Of a stretch of 64,000 nt of DNA, positions 22,844 through 37,700 are shown in pieces. The translations under genes were made by a program, and so were the position numbers. The DNA is from Cheilinus undulatus. Lineage: Eukaryota > Chordata > Actinopteri > Labriformes > Labridae. The notes beneath the pieces are model-generated. The model worked only from the letters and a program-made list of their open reading frames with translations, was not told the DNA's origin and did no database searches. The stretch is from assembly GCF_018320785.1 (NCBI RefSeq), contig NC_054885.1, forward strand, positions 4,476,921 through 4,540,920, read 5' to 3'. The stretch's first letter is position 1; every line of letters begins with the position of its first letter.

Positions 22844-25800
22844 CTGAAGCAGAGAGAAAAAGGAGTGTGGAGTGAGAACTTCTCCGTGCTGTAAAATCCT
22901 CCTTAAACTCTCCTTTTAATAGATAATATTTAAAATCCCTACTATCCCTACTTTCAACTGTTTTTTAATAAAAACAGCCACGCATGCAGGTAAGACACGA
23001 CTCCTATAGATGCACATACCATCACTCCAATCCCTAATTTTTAAGTAAAAAACAAAAAGTTCAACACAGCTTCTTCATGCATCTTTACATTCACTCACCA
23101 TGTTGTACCAGGCACTAATGATGAGTTTCTCCTCCTGGTCGTGTCTGGCTCTGCTCTTCTCATAGTCATGCTGTAAAAAGATCAATATTACTATGACTTA
23201 GCGGGATCTAGAGGGGTAAAATGACTTCATGTGCCACTATATTTTGAAATTTTCTCACCTCCAGATGTTGGATTTTTCTCTCCTTCTCTGTCAGTTGGTT
23301 CTTCAGAGCCTGAACGTCAGGAAACACAGTCACCGGCTGCTGCTTAGGATCCAGGGTTTTGATCACCTGCACATGGACAGAAAAGAAATCACTTAGCCCG
23401 AGAACGAGAGGGGCAGATATGAGATAGACACGATTAGATTAGATAAAGATGCATAGCTGGCTTATTGAAGTAGATGCAGGGCGGACTCAGTGAGCAGGGG
23501 GATTTTGTGGAACTTATGTGGTCATACTTATTTTTAGAGTGTTAAATTTGAATAGAAACTGCTCATTTTACCCACAATTTCAGAAATGTCTCTAAAACCT
23601 AACTGCTAATATTCAAGAAACACATTGTAGATCAATTATTGCAATAATTACATGCTATTCTGAAGGCAGCAGCTGGATATTACTCACTGAAGCATCACTC
23701 TGCTCTCACAGTGATGTAAAATAAGTCCACCACTGCTGCTTAATGTCTCTTTTCACTTTAAATATTCAGACAGCTCAGTGGGGACGTCAGAGGTCATCTG
23801 CATCCTGCAAAGCAGCAGATCGGCGTCATTTGAGGAGAATGAGACGGTAGCTACGGGCGGGGTTAAGTTGGACTGTGAGCTGATAGCAATGGCTGCCACC
23901 AGCTCAGATGTAGCAGTAGAAAAGCCTCAGTTTGAGCAGATGTCGACCACATTTCGTTATTTAAAAAAAGCCACATGAAGAGCTTTTTTTTCTTTTTTAG
24001 CAGAGATGTATTTGCACATCTCCCAAACAGGCTTCAGCATGAATGTTAGCCACTGGCAACCCCTGCTGTTCAAACCAGGTAAGCACTGGAGCTGAGCATG
24101 CCTACTACCTCATTTCGTCTTGTTGTTTTGATCGGCTCTCCACGAATGTGACAGAACATTCACCCAATCACCTTCTGAAATGTTCTTAAAAGCCCTGCCC
24201 TTACCAAACAAATGACTAAAATGTGACTAAAACTTTATCGCATTTAATTAAAGACTGTAACTAAGACTAAAGTTAAAAATAGCCGCCAAAATTAACACTA
24301 CCTAGTTGAGAAAAAACTGACAACATCCACCACCCTAGAAACAACAAAGGCATCGTTTAACAGAAAAGGTTGAACTGCATTTATATCTGCTTCTTTGCAT
24401 AAAACTGTCATGCTCTTGGACATTATGTTTATTTATTTTTCCAACTTGTCTTTTTAGCCCTAATGACCCCAACCGAGGTGAACTGTTTAAGGGGAAATTT
24501 CCCAGATTTCACTAAGAACCTTTTGAGGGATTTGAAGCTTTCTTAAGCTCAACAAAAACACAGTAGTACTCCACACTGCTCTCACCACATTCTTGTTTGT
24601 AAAGCCGTTGGAGTGTCCGTTTTAAGCTGTGAAAAAAATAACCATCTCTTTTTATCTTGGAGCCACATGCTGTGTACAGCATGGTCGGCTTCTGTGGACT
24701 GACCGTTCTCGCCTTCTCCACGTAGCGCTTGTATCGCTCCTCCATCTGCTTCATGTCCTCGTCCTTCTTGCGCAGGATCTCCTGGAGTTCATCTATCTTC
24801 TTTGCCACTGTGGAGAAAAAAACAAACAAAAGTGAGCATGAAGGAAACAAAACCAGAGATCATGGCTGGGGATTTGGTAGAAAAGGCGTACTGTTGCTGT
24901 CTGCTTTGGGCTCCAGGTCATCGATTACTTCTCTTTTCTTTTGGAGGTCTGAGTGAGCTTCATGGAGCTTCTCTCTGAAACAGAACACACCACAGGGATG
25001 TTTTTACGCTGTTTTTGGATGCCACAAGTATAAATAATCATCAGAAACAGCTGAGGACTTACAGATGCTCCTCGAGCTTTTTCTTCAGTAAAGACGACTG
25101 TAAAGAAAAAAGAAAAGCAACACATTAGTCTAAAATAACACCAAGGTTTTCTATAAAAGCAACACAAACAGACATCCCGTAGGCTGCAAAAATCAAGCTC
25201 CTAGGAGTAAAATCATGGGGAACAGAGGGGTGGGGGGCCGTACTTACGATGGCCTGATTTTGGCAGAGATGAGCGACGGCAGGCGGAGAGAGACAGACAA
25301 GAGAGGGGCAGGCGTTAACAGTGATCACCACAGCAAACACGGTTAAAGTCCCACACAACATGTATCAAAGTAAAAAGATCACTGCAATCCTCAACAGACA
25401 ATCGTCCAGATCAGTAATCTTAAGGAGTGCCATGCAAATGTTTGGATTTTAAACACAGGAACTGATCGTTGATTGGGTCTCTTCACTCACATCTTCAGTC
25501 TTGCTGTCCTGCTCCTGCAGAGCTTTCTGAAGCTCCTCCACCTGAGCTCGCAGCTCCGAGATCTGCTGCTCGTTTAACCTGCGCAAAGAGAAAGATGAAT
25601 ATATAAATGAGTAACAAAAACATGAAAAAAATCTACATTCCCATCTTGCTTTTATGTTGAACCATCAGTCATAGAAGTTACAGCTCAGAAAATGAAAAGT
25701 ATGACTACAGCAGTGCAGAGAAGGAGAGATATAGTTGTGTGGTGAATCAATTTAGTGGCAAAATATTTTAAAACAGATACACAGAATAAGAAAGCCTGCA

Positions 25801-28800
25801 GTCAGTGCAGTCATTTACAGAGGTGGCATGGTACCCGAGAAAGTTTGAGTTCTTCTGCGGAGCTCTGGATCGTCTTTTAGAGAGTTTTATGATGCCCTTA
25901 TGTGTTCCAAAACATAGATTGTTTGCAATCATGTGATCCTGAATGTCCGGTGGGGGTCAGGAAGTGGGGGTCAGCCATTAGGAATGAAAGGGAACGCAGA
26001 AAAGTTGGTACTTTACAGCGCTAAATGGACCTCTACGCTGCAATTATTTGCATATCCAATTTTTACATAACCAATCCCATCCAAATTTATTTATCAAGCA
26101 CATTTAAAAACAATATGCTGTACAATAAAAGTTAAAAACAATGAAACTGAAATGCAGGACAAGAGTGAAAACTGGAGGACATAGATGAATCAATAAAACC
26201 AGAAAGGATATGAAAGCCAATTCTCAAGCAGAGCCAAAAGCCAGGGAGTAAAAGTGCATTTTTAAGTGTGATTTATAGACAGGCAGCAAGAGGGGCAGGC
26301 GAACATGAAGAGGAAGAGCATTCCAGAGCTTTTGTGCAGCTACTGAAAAAGCTTGGCCGCCCCTGAGCTTTAACCTCGACCTTGGGTCAGTCAGAAGACA
26401 CTGGTCGGAGGATCCGAGGTAAAATATTGGGTTTTAAAAGATCAGAAAGATAGGGTGGAGCCAGCAAGATTACAAATTTCTAAGTTAAAAAAAATCAATC
26501 CTAAAACACACAGGAAGCCAGTGAAGAGAGGCTGAAATGTGGGAAATATGGTCATATTTATGTCAACTAGTTAAAAGATGAGCTGTGGCTTTTTGAACGA
26601 GCTGTAAACGATGAACAGAGGCTTGGCTGGCACCAAAATAAAGTGCATTACAATAATCAAGACGAGTTGAGATAAAAACATGCACAACCTTCTCAAAATC
26701 ATTAAAAGATAAAAAAAGGGCTTGACCTTGGATAAAAGACGAAGATGATAAAAACGGTCTTTTAAAACTGCATTTATCTGCAGATCCATTTTAAATCTCT
26801 GTCCATTATCACCCCCAAGTTTTTTCCAGTCTTTTAAAAAAGGCTCAAGCCTGGACAGATCCAAAGACAACACATTGAGTACGATCTCTACACTTTACCA
26901 AGAAAGGGATTTTTCCACAGTTAAACTGATGTACTTGGTGTGTAGGTGATAAATATCACAAAAAAACAGTCTTGCAGACTTCCTAGCCCGCTGATCAACA
27001 ACATGAGTTAATACTAGTACTAAATCCCAGTTTTGGGAGGGATCATTCTATGGGATTCTCAGAGGCCAAGCCAACTCTGTTGTCAGGCCCGTCTCTTTGT
27101 GGCCCCCTGCTTTATAGATAATAAGGATAGATCTCACTGAAAATACAAATCCGACTACAATAATATTTCAATCAGACCAAAATATTCATTTAACTTTTGT
27201 ATATTTGAAAGTCCCACTCCCAGAGTCTCTGTTGAGACTAAATCTGGCCCTTGTGCAAATGTACTTTATGACCCCTGTTCAGCATCTTCTAGCCAAGTAA
27301 AGGGAGAGAGGAGTCTTGTACTATAAGAGGCAAAACGGTGATGCACCATCAACCGAATAAACCTTGTTGGGAAAGCAACCAAGAAAAGATGTGCCATTCA
27401 TGAACAAGCCTGAGCTACAAACCAGCTTTTAATGTGAGCCACTGTAGCTAGCTCCTGTTTGAGGGCCAGTATCCTTTCCTCCATCCTTTGTCGATATTTA
27501 ATCCACATTTAAGAAGCTACACTGGCACCAGATAAAGAGCTGTTTGGTAACTAACTCTACAGAGCTGAGCAGAATGATCTGGATCTTTAAAAGGACTGCC
27601 CATCACAACGACTGGACTGCTCATCAGCTGAGGAAACGGGTAAGATCAGAGTTTAATGAGCTAAACTGTGATAAAACTGGACTGAAACAAAGTGGGCCGC
27701 TCTGGGAAAACAGACTAAACATGTGACACAGCTCATCCAGGCTGCAGACGAAGGATTCATTTTAGTGATTTTGGCAGGGGTGAAGTAACTGATTTTTACT
27801 GACTTTACTGTAATTGAGTATCTTTTTTAATGTACTTGTGGGTTTTTCTTTACTAGTTTTTAAAAACAGCAAATTTACATTCAGGTATGTTTTGGGGGAA
27901 GTACTGTGCTTTGCTACCTTTAATAGCATCAATTACTGAGACAAAGGAAAAATTAAATGGCAGAAGAGGAGGTCTAAGCCTTCCACTTCATTATAAAGGT
28001 GTGCCTTTATTAAATAAACTGGTTGGAAATTCTCCTGCTGGTTTTGACCTGCACATGAAGGAAAGATCATGTTCCAATTTTCAAAACCTTCAGGTATAAA
28101 ATGTCAATATTTCTTCTAGCAACCAAAAATGAATTATTTTACCTTTATTTCATAGATTTACTGTCCAGTAATTTTACTGTAATCATAGTGGAAGATGTTT
28201 GCAAAGCATCATGGGTACTGTGCATCTGCTGCAGGTTGTGTACATCACTGTACTGCCTGGCCATTCACAGCTCTACTCTACTAAGCATGCTCAGTCCACT
28301 CCTCTCCTCCTGTTACTGTTGCTGAGGATGCTTCCCACACCCTGGGCCTGGTGTTGCATGGACACACACACAGTCCACCCACATGTCCACATGCCCACAG
28401 CCATGTAAACGCACACGCTCGCTGAGTGGAGGGACAATCTGGCTCAGTGCTGTCTGTCCGCCAGCGCGGCCCACACAGCTCAGCTGAGCACCGAGTCCAG
28501 AGGGGGGGGGTTGACATTTAGGCAGATATCACTCCTCCCATCAGCCAAACAGGCTGCCCAACGTCCAGGAACACACAATATGGTGGCTTACAAGGGGAAC
28601 GATTACTTCACACCAAGACAGTTGGACGGCATGTTCAATTAACGCCTACCTGTTCTGAGTCTCCAGGGCGTTCTTGCTGCGCTGAGCCTCCTCCAGCTCC
28701 GCCTGCACCTCCACCAGCTTCTGCCTGTAGGCCTCCTCCTGGACGCACAGCATCTTGTTTTCGCTTTGCAGACGCACCACCGTCTCCCTGGTCAGAGGAG

Positions 28801-31732
28801 AAAGAGCAGAACGAGGAGGTGAAGGAGCACTGAGGACAAATGAAGTGGGTCAGAGAGCGGCGGGGCAGTTGGCCGAGCCCCGACAACGCCCCGGACAAAT
28901 GTGCAGCTCTGACACAGGTTGCTATTTTAGGAGGCCTCCGACTATAGAAGATTAATATAGAGCACAAGTGGGCGCCAGATAGTGGCATGGATGCATGTTT
29001 GACACAAATTCAGGCAGGAAATCTCCTCTGTGAACTTACATGTAGGGATATAATACCTCACTCTACAAATACGGGCGATTTAAATCAGTGTTACAAAGAA
29101 GTGAAGTTCAGGTAACAGTAGAGGGAGATTTCTGCTTTTAGCTTCTCTTATTTGACGTATGTTGCTGGAGAAAGGACGTGTTAAAAAGTGACTGGGTTGG
29201 CGAAATCATGTCTCATCTCCAAGTACGAATGAACATGGAGGTTAGCAAACAATGCACAGGAAAAACAGTAGCATGTAAATGGCACCAGGCTAGGAAGCTC
29301 AACACACCAAAACATTGTTCTAACATTCATTGTTAGATATCCAGCTCACTTAAGAGAATGCAGAAGCTGTAAAGATCACGATTTAAGGACTGAGGAGGAT
29401 GCTAGACATGTTAGAGCTGCTGTAATGGCCCAATTTTTCAAAAAAAAAAAAAAAAACCCCTAAATAACATGAACGAAAAGGTGAAACAAAGTTTAGAAAA
29501 TTCAGTGTATTTTAAAAGCTTCATGTGCTTCCATGTCACAAATGGGCTGCAGCTCTTCTTATGCATCAATTTGTGCATAGTAAGGCTGCAATAGTAAGGA
29601 TACCAGGCACTTAAACTCAGATGCAATTCTAGGAAAAAAATCAAGCGAAATTAAAACCTGTTTTGATACAACAGTAGAAAAAATGTAAGTCCTATGCACC
29701 CAATACTGTTGTTTAGAGTTATTAAAATTGCAACCAAACTCCTACAGGCTGTCTGAATTGCACATTTATCACATTTCTGTATCAGAATACTGCCAGGGTG
29801 AAATTTAGATTATAGGAGTTGGCTTTTAAGGAAATCCCCCTCATATGCACAGCCTGTCTTATGAATCAGTTGTAGTTTCATTTCAAGTTTCTGTACTTAT
29901 CATCAGTGTTGCAGTCTTCGAGAACGGTCTTGGTCTTGAGATTGGTCTCGAGACCACATTTCTTAATGTCTTGGTCTTGTCTCGGGGTCGGACTGGCTGG
30001 ACTTGGGATTTTCCATTAAAACTGGTTGAGACCAGCACTGATCTGCTATTCTTCAACTTCGTTATCGTGATAATAAGGAAAAGCACTTGCTGAAACAACA
30101 AATAGCTAAACCTGCAAAAACTCAGACATCAGTCCATCTTATTTCTAGTCAGAAATCCCTCTGAACACCTACTTTAGACCTCATTCACCTGACAAATCTA
30201 GATCAACATCTCATTTTTAGATATTCAAAATAATTCAGGACTTGTCAGTGGCTTTTAAATTACATACAAGGATTTATTTTTCACAGGAAGTTAATTGAAC
30301 CAACTGGTTAAGATTTGAGAATTTTGCATGCTGTTCTTTGAAGAGTTGCAGACACCTTGTTTTTATCTGTCAGATTTATTAAGAAGAAAACTAAAATTGC
30401 TTTTTAACTGGTCAACCTTGTCATGGTTTATAAAAATATATTTTTATGGTCTTGTCTCGGTCTCCGATAGCATGGTCTTTAGTACAGCACTACTTATCAT
30501 GCTATCAGTCAAAAAACACACCAAAAAACGTGTCCTAAATTTTGAGTCTTACACAATATGTGGATAAATTTTAAGGCTGTCAAGATTATTTGCATTAATT
30601 GCAATTAATCAACCTCCACAATTAGTGCACTATTTTTTCTTTAATCCTAAAGCTTTATTGTCCTTTTCAACACAGCGGCCTCAGTGATGTAAACTAAATC
30701 TACCACTGCTCCTTAATGTCTCATTTACCTTTAAATCTCAGACAACTCAGTGGAGCAGCCAGAAGATATCTGAACCTTGTGTTCTTATTTACCTTGTAAA
30801 TGTCTCATTATTCCATTTACAATCCATAACAAGTTCCTTTTAACATGGTTAACTTCATGGCTCATGGTTAATCTTCGACCTACTGTACCTATAAAGCAGG
30901 TCTGTTTTAAACAGGAAGTCTGTTCCCCTTATTTGAGAGATTTGAAAAATCCAAAATGACACAAAAAAGATTTTGACTGGAAAATACAGGAATTTCAAAA
31001 TGCAACATGAGGGGGTCAATTAATCACCATTTACTACAGAAATACTGGGATTAATCACAATCTTTTGACAGCCCGAATAAATCTGATTTAGAATTAATTT
31101 GAAAATCTTTTACTTCCAACAAAAGTTTTAAAAAGGTGTCTGACAGGACACACAATTTTCTTTAACTTTATGGCATACTTTTTTTAAATGCGAAGTTATG
31201 AACTAACGAGGAGTAAAAGCTGTTAAAAGTGGCCGGTCTAGCCAGCCTGGTCTGAGTTTTTATGTCTTCCAGCACATTCTGAGCAGTTCAGCAGACATTT
31301 GTGATACAAAATCCCTTGAATCAATTTTGTATTGCATTAGGTGTCATGCAGCTTGTGGCTATTCGGGTACTGACGACTTTCATCTCAGTAATTTACATTG
31401 ATATATTAGTCACATCAATATCTAAGACACAGCTGGCTTTTTAAGTGGAAAAAGGTATTAAAAGTGCGAATTCCACAGTGGATTTTCCGGCGCCAACACT
31501 AATAAATGAAAGAAGAGAAAGGGTAATTTTGGATTTTTATTGCAGAAGAATAAGGGCCTAAGTCCACAGCCACTAATTCCTGCACTGGCAGCGCCCCCAA
31601 TCTTAGAGCGCTTCTTAGCAGCGTTTACTGGTGCCAAGTAACAAAAGTTGACTTCTATTTCCTTTCGTAGTAAAATAGCTCCATGTGCATGATATTCCCT
31701 TTCATTCAAGGAAAGAACACCTAGAAAACATG

Positions 31733-31763
<31 letters not shown>

Positions 31764-34700
31764 GATGCTGAGAGCATCTCTCCAAACTCATGATGCCAAG
31801 CGCTGAAAATGTTGGCCTACACTGGGTTTGCATTAAAACTGAGCGTTGCCAGGACAAAAAACAAACCCCTTTTAAAATAAACCAGAACATCTTAAAAAAA
31901 CTAAATCATGAGCCTAGTGTCATATCCTCAGTTGATTACATGGTTATATTTCTCCTTATATCTGTTTACTACCTACATATAAACCCCCACAGCATGTCTG
32001 AAAGAGAATAACAAACCTGAGCTCTGTAGGCATGATCTCTGCAGCCAGGTTTCCTACTGTGACATCAGTGTCACACAAACCTCCTGTAGAGACAGAGTGA
32101 GAGATTAGGAGTCAGCTGGTTACTTTTACACATTTTAATAATCAGCTTATTTTGGTTTTAATCTGTGAAAAAAAAAATCACACATCAGAGAACGTGTTAG
32201 CATGTATACAACTATGCAAGGTTAAACAACAGTCAGCTGCACACACTTAGATCTTACACACTTTACATCAAGAGGAATACTGCTTTATTAGATTTATTTC
32301 CATGTATTCAGGTTGAGTTTCTCTTCCTGACCGGACTCACCGGCTCCACTGAGAGACCTCTGCTGGACTTGTGCACACCTGAGCTCGTCGTTTGTCTCCC
32401 GGAGTGTATCTCTCTCAGAGATCAGACGCTGGAAAACACAAAACATAGAAGAACACAGGCTTCACTACTTATAAGTTCTTTGTTGCAGAAAGAGGTGAAA
32501 ATGCAAAAAGAGAGAAGAGGGAGATGAAGAAAGAGAGAAAAGGGAGAGGCAGAAAGGAAGAAGAGGGAGAAACAGAAAGGAAGAAGAGGGAGATGCAGAA
32601 AGTGAGAAGATGATGCAGAAAGAGAGAAGAGGGAGATGCAGAGAGGAGAGGGAGATGCAGAAAGGAAGAAGAGGGAGATGCAGGAAGAGAGAAGAGGGAG
32701 ATACAGAAAGAGAGAAGACAGATGCAGAAAGAAGAGGGAGAAGCAAAAAGAGAGAAGACAGAGATGCAGAAAGAAGAGGGAGACATGAAAAAAGAGAAGA
32801 CAGAGATGCAGAAAGAAGAGGGAAATACAGAAAGCGAGAAGACGGAGATGCAGAAAGCGAGAAGAAGGAGATGCAGAAAGGGAGAAGAAGAGGGAGATGC
32901 AGAAAGGGAGAAGATGAGCGAGATGCAGAAAGAGAAATGAGAGAGATGCAGAAAGGGAGAAGATGAGAAAGATGCAGAAAGAGAGAAGAGGGAGATGCAG
33001 AAAGAGAGAAGTGGGAGATGCAGAAAGACATTAGACAACAAAGAAGATGTTTTAATTTACAAAATGTGAGAGAATAAATATAAAACTAGGATGTTAAGAA
33101 AAGCTGTGTTAAAAACTCTCCACTCTGCTTAGCAGCACTTGGGAAATATTTGAGAAAAACTGGAATTGTCAGTGGGGGTTTAATAATTTTGTCCTCAAGT
33201 GTACATGTCCAATACAGATGTGAAAGACACTAATGTTAACAGAAAAAAATCATCATGTCTCTATTTTAAGGCTTCCCTGTACATTTTAGATGGCAAATGA
33301 AACCCTTCATCAAATCAACGCTATTAAGCATTCACAGATTATTCTTTTTTTGTAGACTGTAACAATTAACTAGATTTCCAGCAGTATATTACATGTGAAA
33401 AAGAAGATTAAAAGCGATTTAAAGATTGGCAAATAAAACTTTTAATTTGGGGATAAGGGAATCAATGCTGCTGAGTCCAGCATAAAATCTATAAAGCAGC
33501 AGCATCATCATGCTGGTGTGAAATGGTGTTAATGGCTCTTTGTTTAGCTCATGAAAAGGTCTTAAAATGTTTTAAATATGAGTTCAGCAACCCTCAGTCT
33601 GTGACTCTAGGTTCCCTTTCCTGAAGCCACCACATGGTCTATAAATAGCCTTTAGAGTGTGTTTATGATAGGAGACAGAGCCAGTATAAAGTGATGCTGA
33701 TAAAACTGCTCAGTAAAAGCATTTCTAAGTGTTCTGCACTGAGCATTTATTCCCTGACAGTTTCCACAGACTCACTTCTTTCTCTTTTAGCAGGGCGTCG
33801 TATTTGTCGTGAAGGTTCTTGTACTCAAACTGCCATTTCTCTGCTTTCATGGCCTCGGCTGAGTGCTTGGTGTGAAGCTCGTGTGCCTGCAAGTCAGAGA
33901 GCATAGCAACAGTCTACGTCGGCAGGAGCTCTTTATAAAAATAAATGTAACATTCTCCAAACACGTGCTTGAACCAGGCTGTTTAACATCGAGTATCACC
34001 CCCTCCTCCTCCTCTTCCTCCTGCTCCTCTCTGCTTGCCTGTCTCTTGTAGGTGTCCAGCTGGCTGCGAACAGCATTGGCCCTGCGCAGCTCCTCCTCCA
34101 GCTCGCAGGTGCGCTGCATGTACACAGTGTTGCGCTCCTCCAGGAGGCGCACCTGTCTGCGCAGGTCTCCCAGGTCCTCCAGCTTCCTCTTGTACGTCTC
34201 CACTAGAGCTTCGAGCTGGTTCACCCGGTCAGACGAGTGCCTGAGGGGGGAGGAGAGCACTGTGTGGGCAGCGTCAAGTACCAGAACAGGAATACGGCTT
34301 TTAACAAAACATATCCGTGTGGAAATGTACCTAACTGCTGAAACAACTCTGACGCAAGCCAGTGTCAATGCATGAAATTCACATTATCAACACAGATGTC
34401 AGAGAGGAGCTGAATGGACGTCTGTGTGTGGGCTGTGTGGGAGTTGTTTCTGTGAGGAGAAATTGATAATAGATGAACTCCTGCTTAAAGGAGTAGGCCT
34501 GTGATATTCTACATTTTTGATTCGGTCAATAAAATCCCCTAAAAAGACAAAACATTGAGCAAGTTTCTTTCCAACACTTTTATCTAAGTTTCTATGTTAG
34601 CAGCTCCCAGCTATTTTTTGTTTTGAAAAGGCTCAGTAGTTCACCAAATATTTGACAAACTGGAGGCAATGTTTTAGGTGACTATTTAAAGCTGCTGAGA

Positions 34701-37700
34701 ATGTGTTTCAGGGAGTTTTATAACACCGAAAACATGCACAGATTTGACAAAGAAAAGCCAGAGTTCATGGTTATAATGGAAAACCAGGAGCAAAGCATTT
34801 GTGTGGCTTACTTTTAATGGCTTTTCATAGTTCTGCACAAAAACAGAGCTCTATTAAACTACTCTTTCAAATTTGGAGCTGTGTATTTGGGTGCTATTTG
34901 TTTATTTTGAACAATTCTCTTTATTAGAAGTGTAGAGAGCTAAAGAAAACATGGTTGATTGAAACTGCACCCACACACTGATCAATCAGCGGGTCCATGA
35001 TGAGAAAAACAACTGTGCAATATCCCTTTAATAACCTAATCAGTGACAGTATTCACACTGTACCCTCCTAGCAGTCTAAATTTACTTCAAAATCAGCATA
35101 AAAGGTTTTTGCAGCATAATAAGGTGTTTTATCTCATTATGTTGTACTGGACTGACCAGCGTGCACCTGCCAATATTCATAGGATTTCTGGGATAACTAT
35201 CCAGAACTGGAGTGTCCAAACACACAAGCAGAAAAATATCAAGGAGACTGGGCCACTCTCAGATCCCTCATCTTTAAAGCTAGTAAAACAAATCCAATGT
35301 AGGTTAAGTCTGTTTAGTAATTTAATGAAATGAAAAACAGCCTACATCACAGCTTCCTATTAAAGAAGACAAAAAGCCAATCACTGAGAAGGAATTCAAG
35401 TGCCCAGTCAAATTTTAGGGCAGTCCTGGTCTGTCCTGGCTGAGAGTGGCTCTGCCTAGGTCAGGACGAGTATGAAGCTCCGTGCAGCAGAGAGCTGACG
35501 GCTCATCCCAAATTCAAACTTGGAGTGTTGGTTCTTGAAAAGTAGAGCTATACGCTCTTTTAACTCAGATCTTGGAAGGGAGCAGATAACCACAATTTGT
35601 GCATCTATTTACTACAACCCTTGTGTCTTTATTCATCAGGACATTATGTTTGAAAGATCTTTGTCATTTTGGCTGCAAATATGTTTTCACCATTTATTCT
35701 TCTCTCATTGGAGTGATAAATAAAATATCACTGAATTCTTGTCAAAATTTTTGTTTACAGAATCAACACAGCTGTACTGCCTAGTGTCTAAACCGACCAA
35801 TAAATTCCACATACACCAGTTGCGCCACACTCCACATCACTGTGGTGAAGGCGAGCGACCTGGCACTCTGGAAGCACGTTTAGAGCAATGCAGCACAACT
35901 CTGACCCACTTGAGACAAGAGTTCATGCAGGAGTAGTCTGTCAACAGTGGATTATTTTGTCTTTTTGGGGTTGATTTGCCATTCACTTCAACATGATTCC
36001 ATGAGTTTATTGCTTCTACCATAGGTGAGTATGTTATGAAGTTTAAAGGTTAATGCTTGCTTAAAGGATGTGGATGCCATAGTTGCTATAGTAGCTCTGT
36101 GTGGATTGATCTACTCTACGGGGATTGATGTGGTTTGAAAATAGATACGCAGAGCATCTCATATGAAGCGGGTAGGACAGCACTTCAGGGACGCACTGGA
36201 GCCGGACAGGAGTGCGAGCAGTGGAACTGCTCCGATTGGCTAGAGAGGGAGTGACTTTACTCCACTGTGCATTTCGCCAGTGGATCATGGCGCAGCCTTT
36301 GTATGTGGAAATTGAAGATAAAAAGTACAATGCAGTCGAGCACAAGCTTCTTGGGTTCCAATATGGGTCATGTTTTATTTTGTCTTTAAATTTTTCAGTG
36401 GGCCAGGCCTGACAATAAGTCAGCAGGTGGGGAAATATAAATCAGCAAGTCAGAACATAAAGGACAACTTCTAGGGCCCAGGAGACATTGCTGTCTCATG
36501 TGCACTTTAATGAGATGATAAAAGGGATTTCATATTCGAGCAGTGCACTCCAAGCACCAATTTAATACAAATAATAATAACTAAAATAAAAGATGCTGCG
36601 TTATAGCTGTATTTGTGTCTCTCACTACCTGGGTTGCCCTCTGCTGCACGCTAACGTTTCTCCCTTGAATTGGGGGTTGCATTGGCAATGGTTGCACTGT
36701 TCTACTTCCTTTGGAGTTTCTTTCTTAAACCTTTTTCATTTTAACTCAGTGCAGTTTTACTGAAGAGGACAATAAAGAAAAATTTACTGTGATGCAAATA
36801 AGGGCGAGTGCAATCGGAACAATAAGGGAAGAAGACAGACAACAATTTCTAAACTCTCAAAATGTAGAAATCTAGTCATTTTTTTAACAACATACATATA
36901 AAAGGCATTCATGTTAATCTAATATGGGCTATTTATTTTAATATGCAGGTTGCTCTTTTAAAAAGTTTGGTGCTTAATTTGGTGTTTTTGATATTTTCCC
37001 ACAGAGAAAATCCCAACAAGTGAAAGAAGGTGTTACTGATGACTGAGTGGCATTTTAAAAAGCCCTCAATGTGTTGAGTCTTCCCTCGTTTGACGTTGCA
37101 TAATCTGAAATTCTGTACTGGAAAATAAAGCAGAAACCTCTCAGTGTCCATGTGACTGCACACCCACAGAGCGTGACTTTCTTCAGTTTGGCTGAGCACA
37201 GAGTGTAAGGCTGCTGGTGCGAAGGCCTCCACAGGAAACTCATCTCTAAGAACACTGAGCGCTGCTCTTACCTGAGGATGTCCATCTCGTCTTTTAGGTT
37301 CTGGGCCTCCTGAGCCAGGCTGGTCAGCTCCTCGTTACGCTGCTGCAGCTCCGTCACCTCTCGCTCCAGGATCTCTCCACGCACACGCATGTCGTCTCTG
37401 CTGTTCTCCAATCTGAGGTCCACATGGAGCAAGAGGAGAGGTTTGTGGAGATTAAACATGAGGCAAGAGAACTCAACAATTACAGTTGCTCTTCGTGTCA
37501 GAATTTGCCTGATTTAACGGGACGGGGGACCAGGAAAGCACAAAATCATATATTTTTGTTACAACTGGCCCACCGGTATGAGGTCTGTAGATTTCCTCCA
37601 GTATAAAAATGTAATTTTAACCTTGTTGGTTTGAAATATCCTTAAGTCATCAAAATTTGGAAAAAATAAATGGGTTAAAAAGTCAAGAATGTGGGAAAAT

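Noticed and set aside
32465..33041. Two overlapping minus-strand frames of 188 and 190 codons and plus-strand frames of 118 and 72 codons
   Set aside because: All lie in the 23-nt minisatellite, which is free of stops in several frames. The residues simply reflect the repeat.
33970..34038. Extension of hook2 exon 11 to a GT donor (adding ASREEQEEEEEEG)
   Set aside because: Family alignment puts the junction at YKRQ with a phase-0 partner exon. The extension is an acidic low-complexity read-through.
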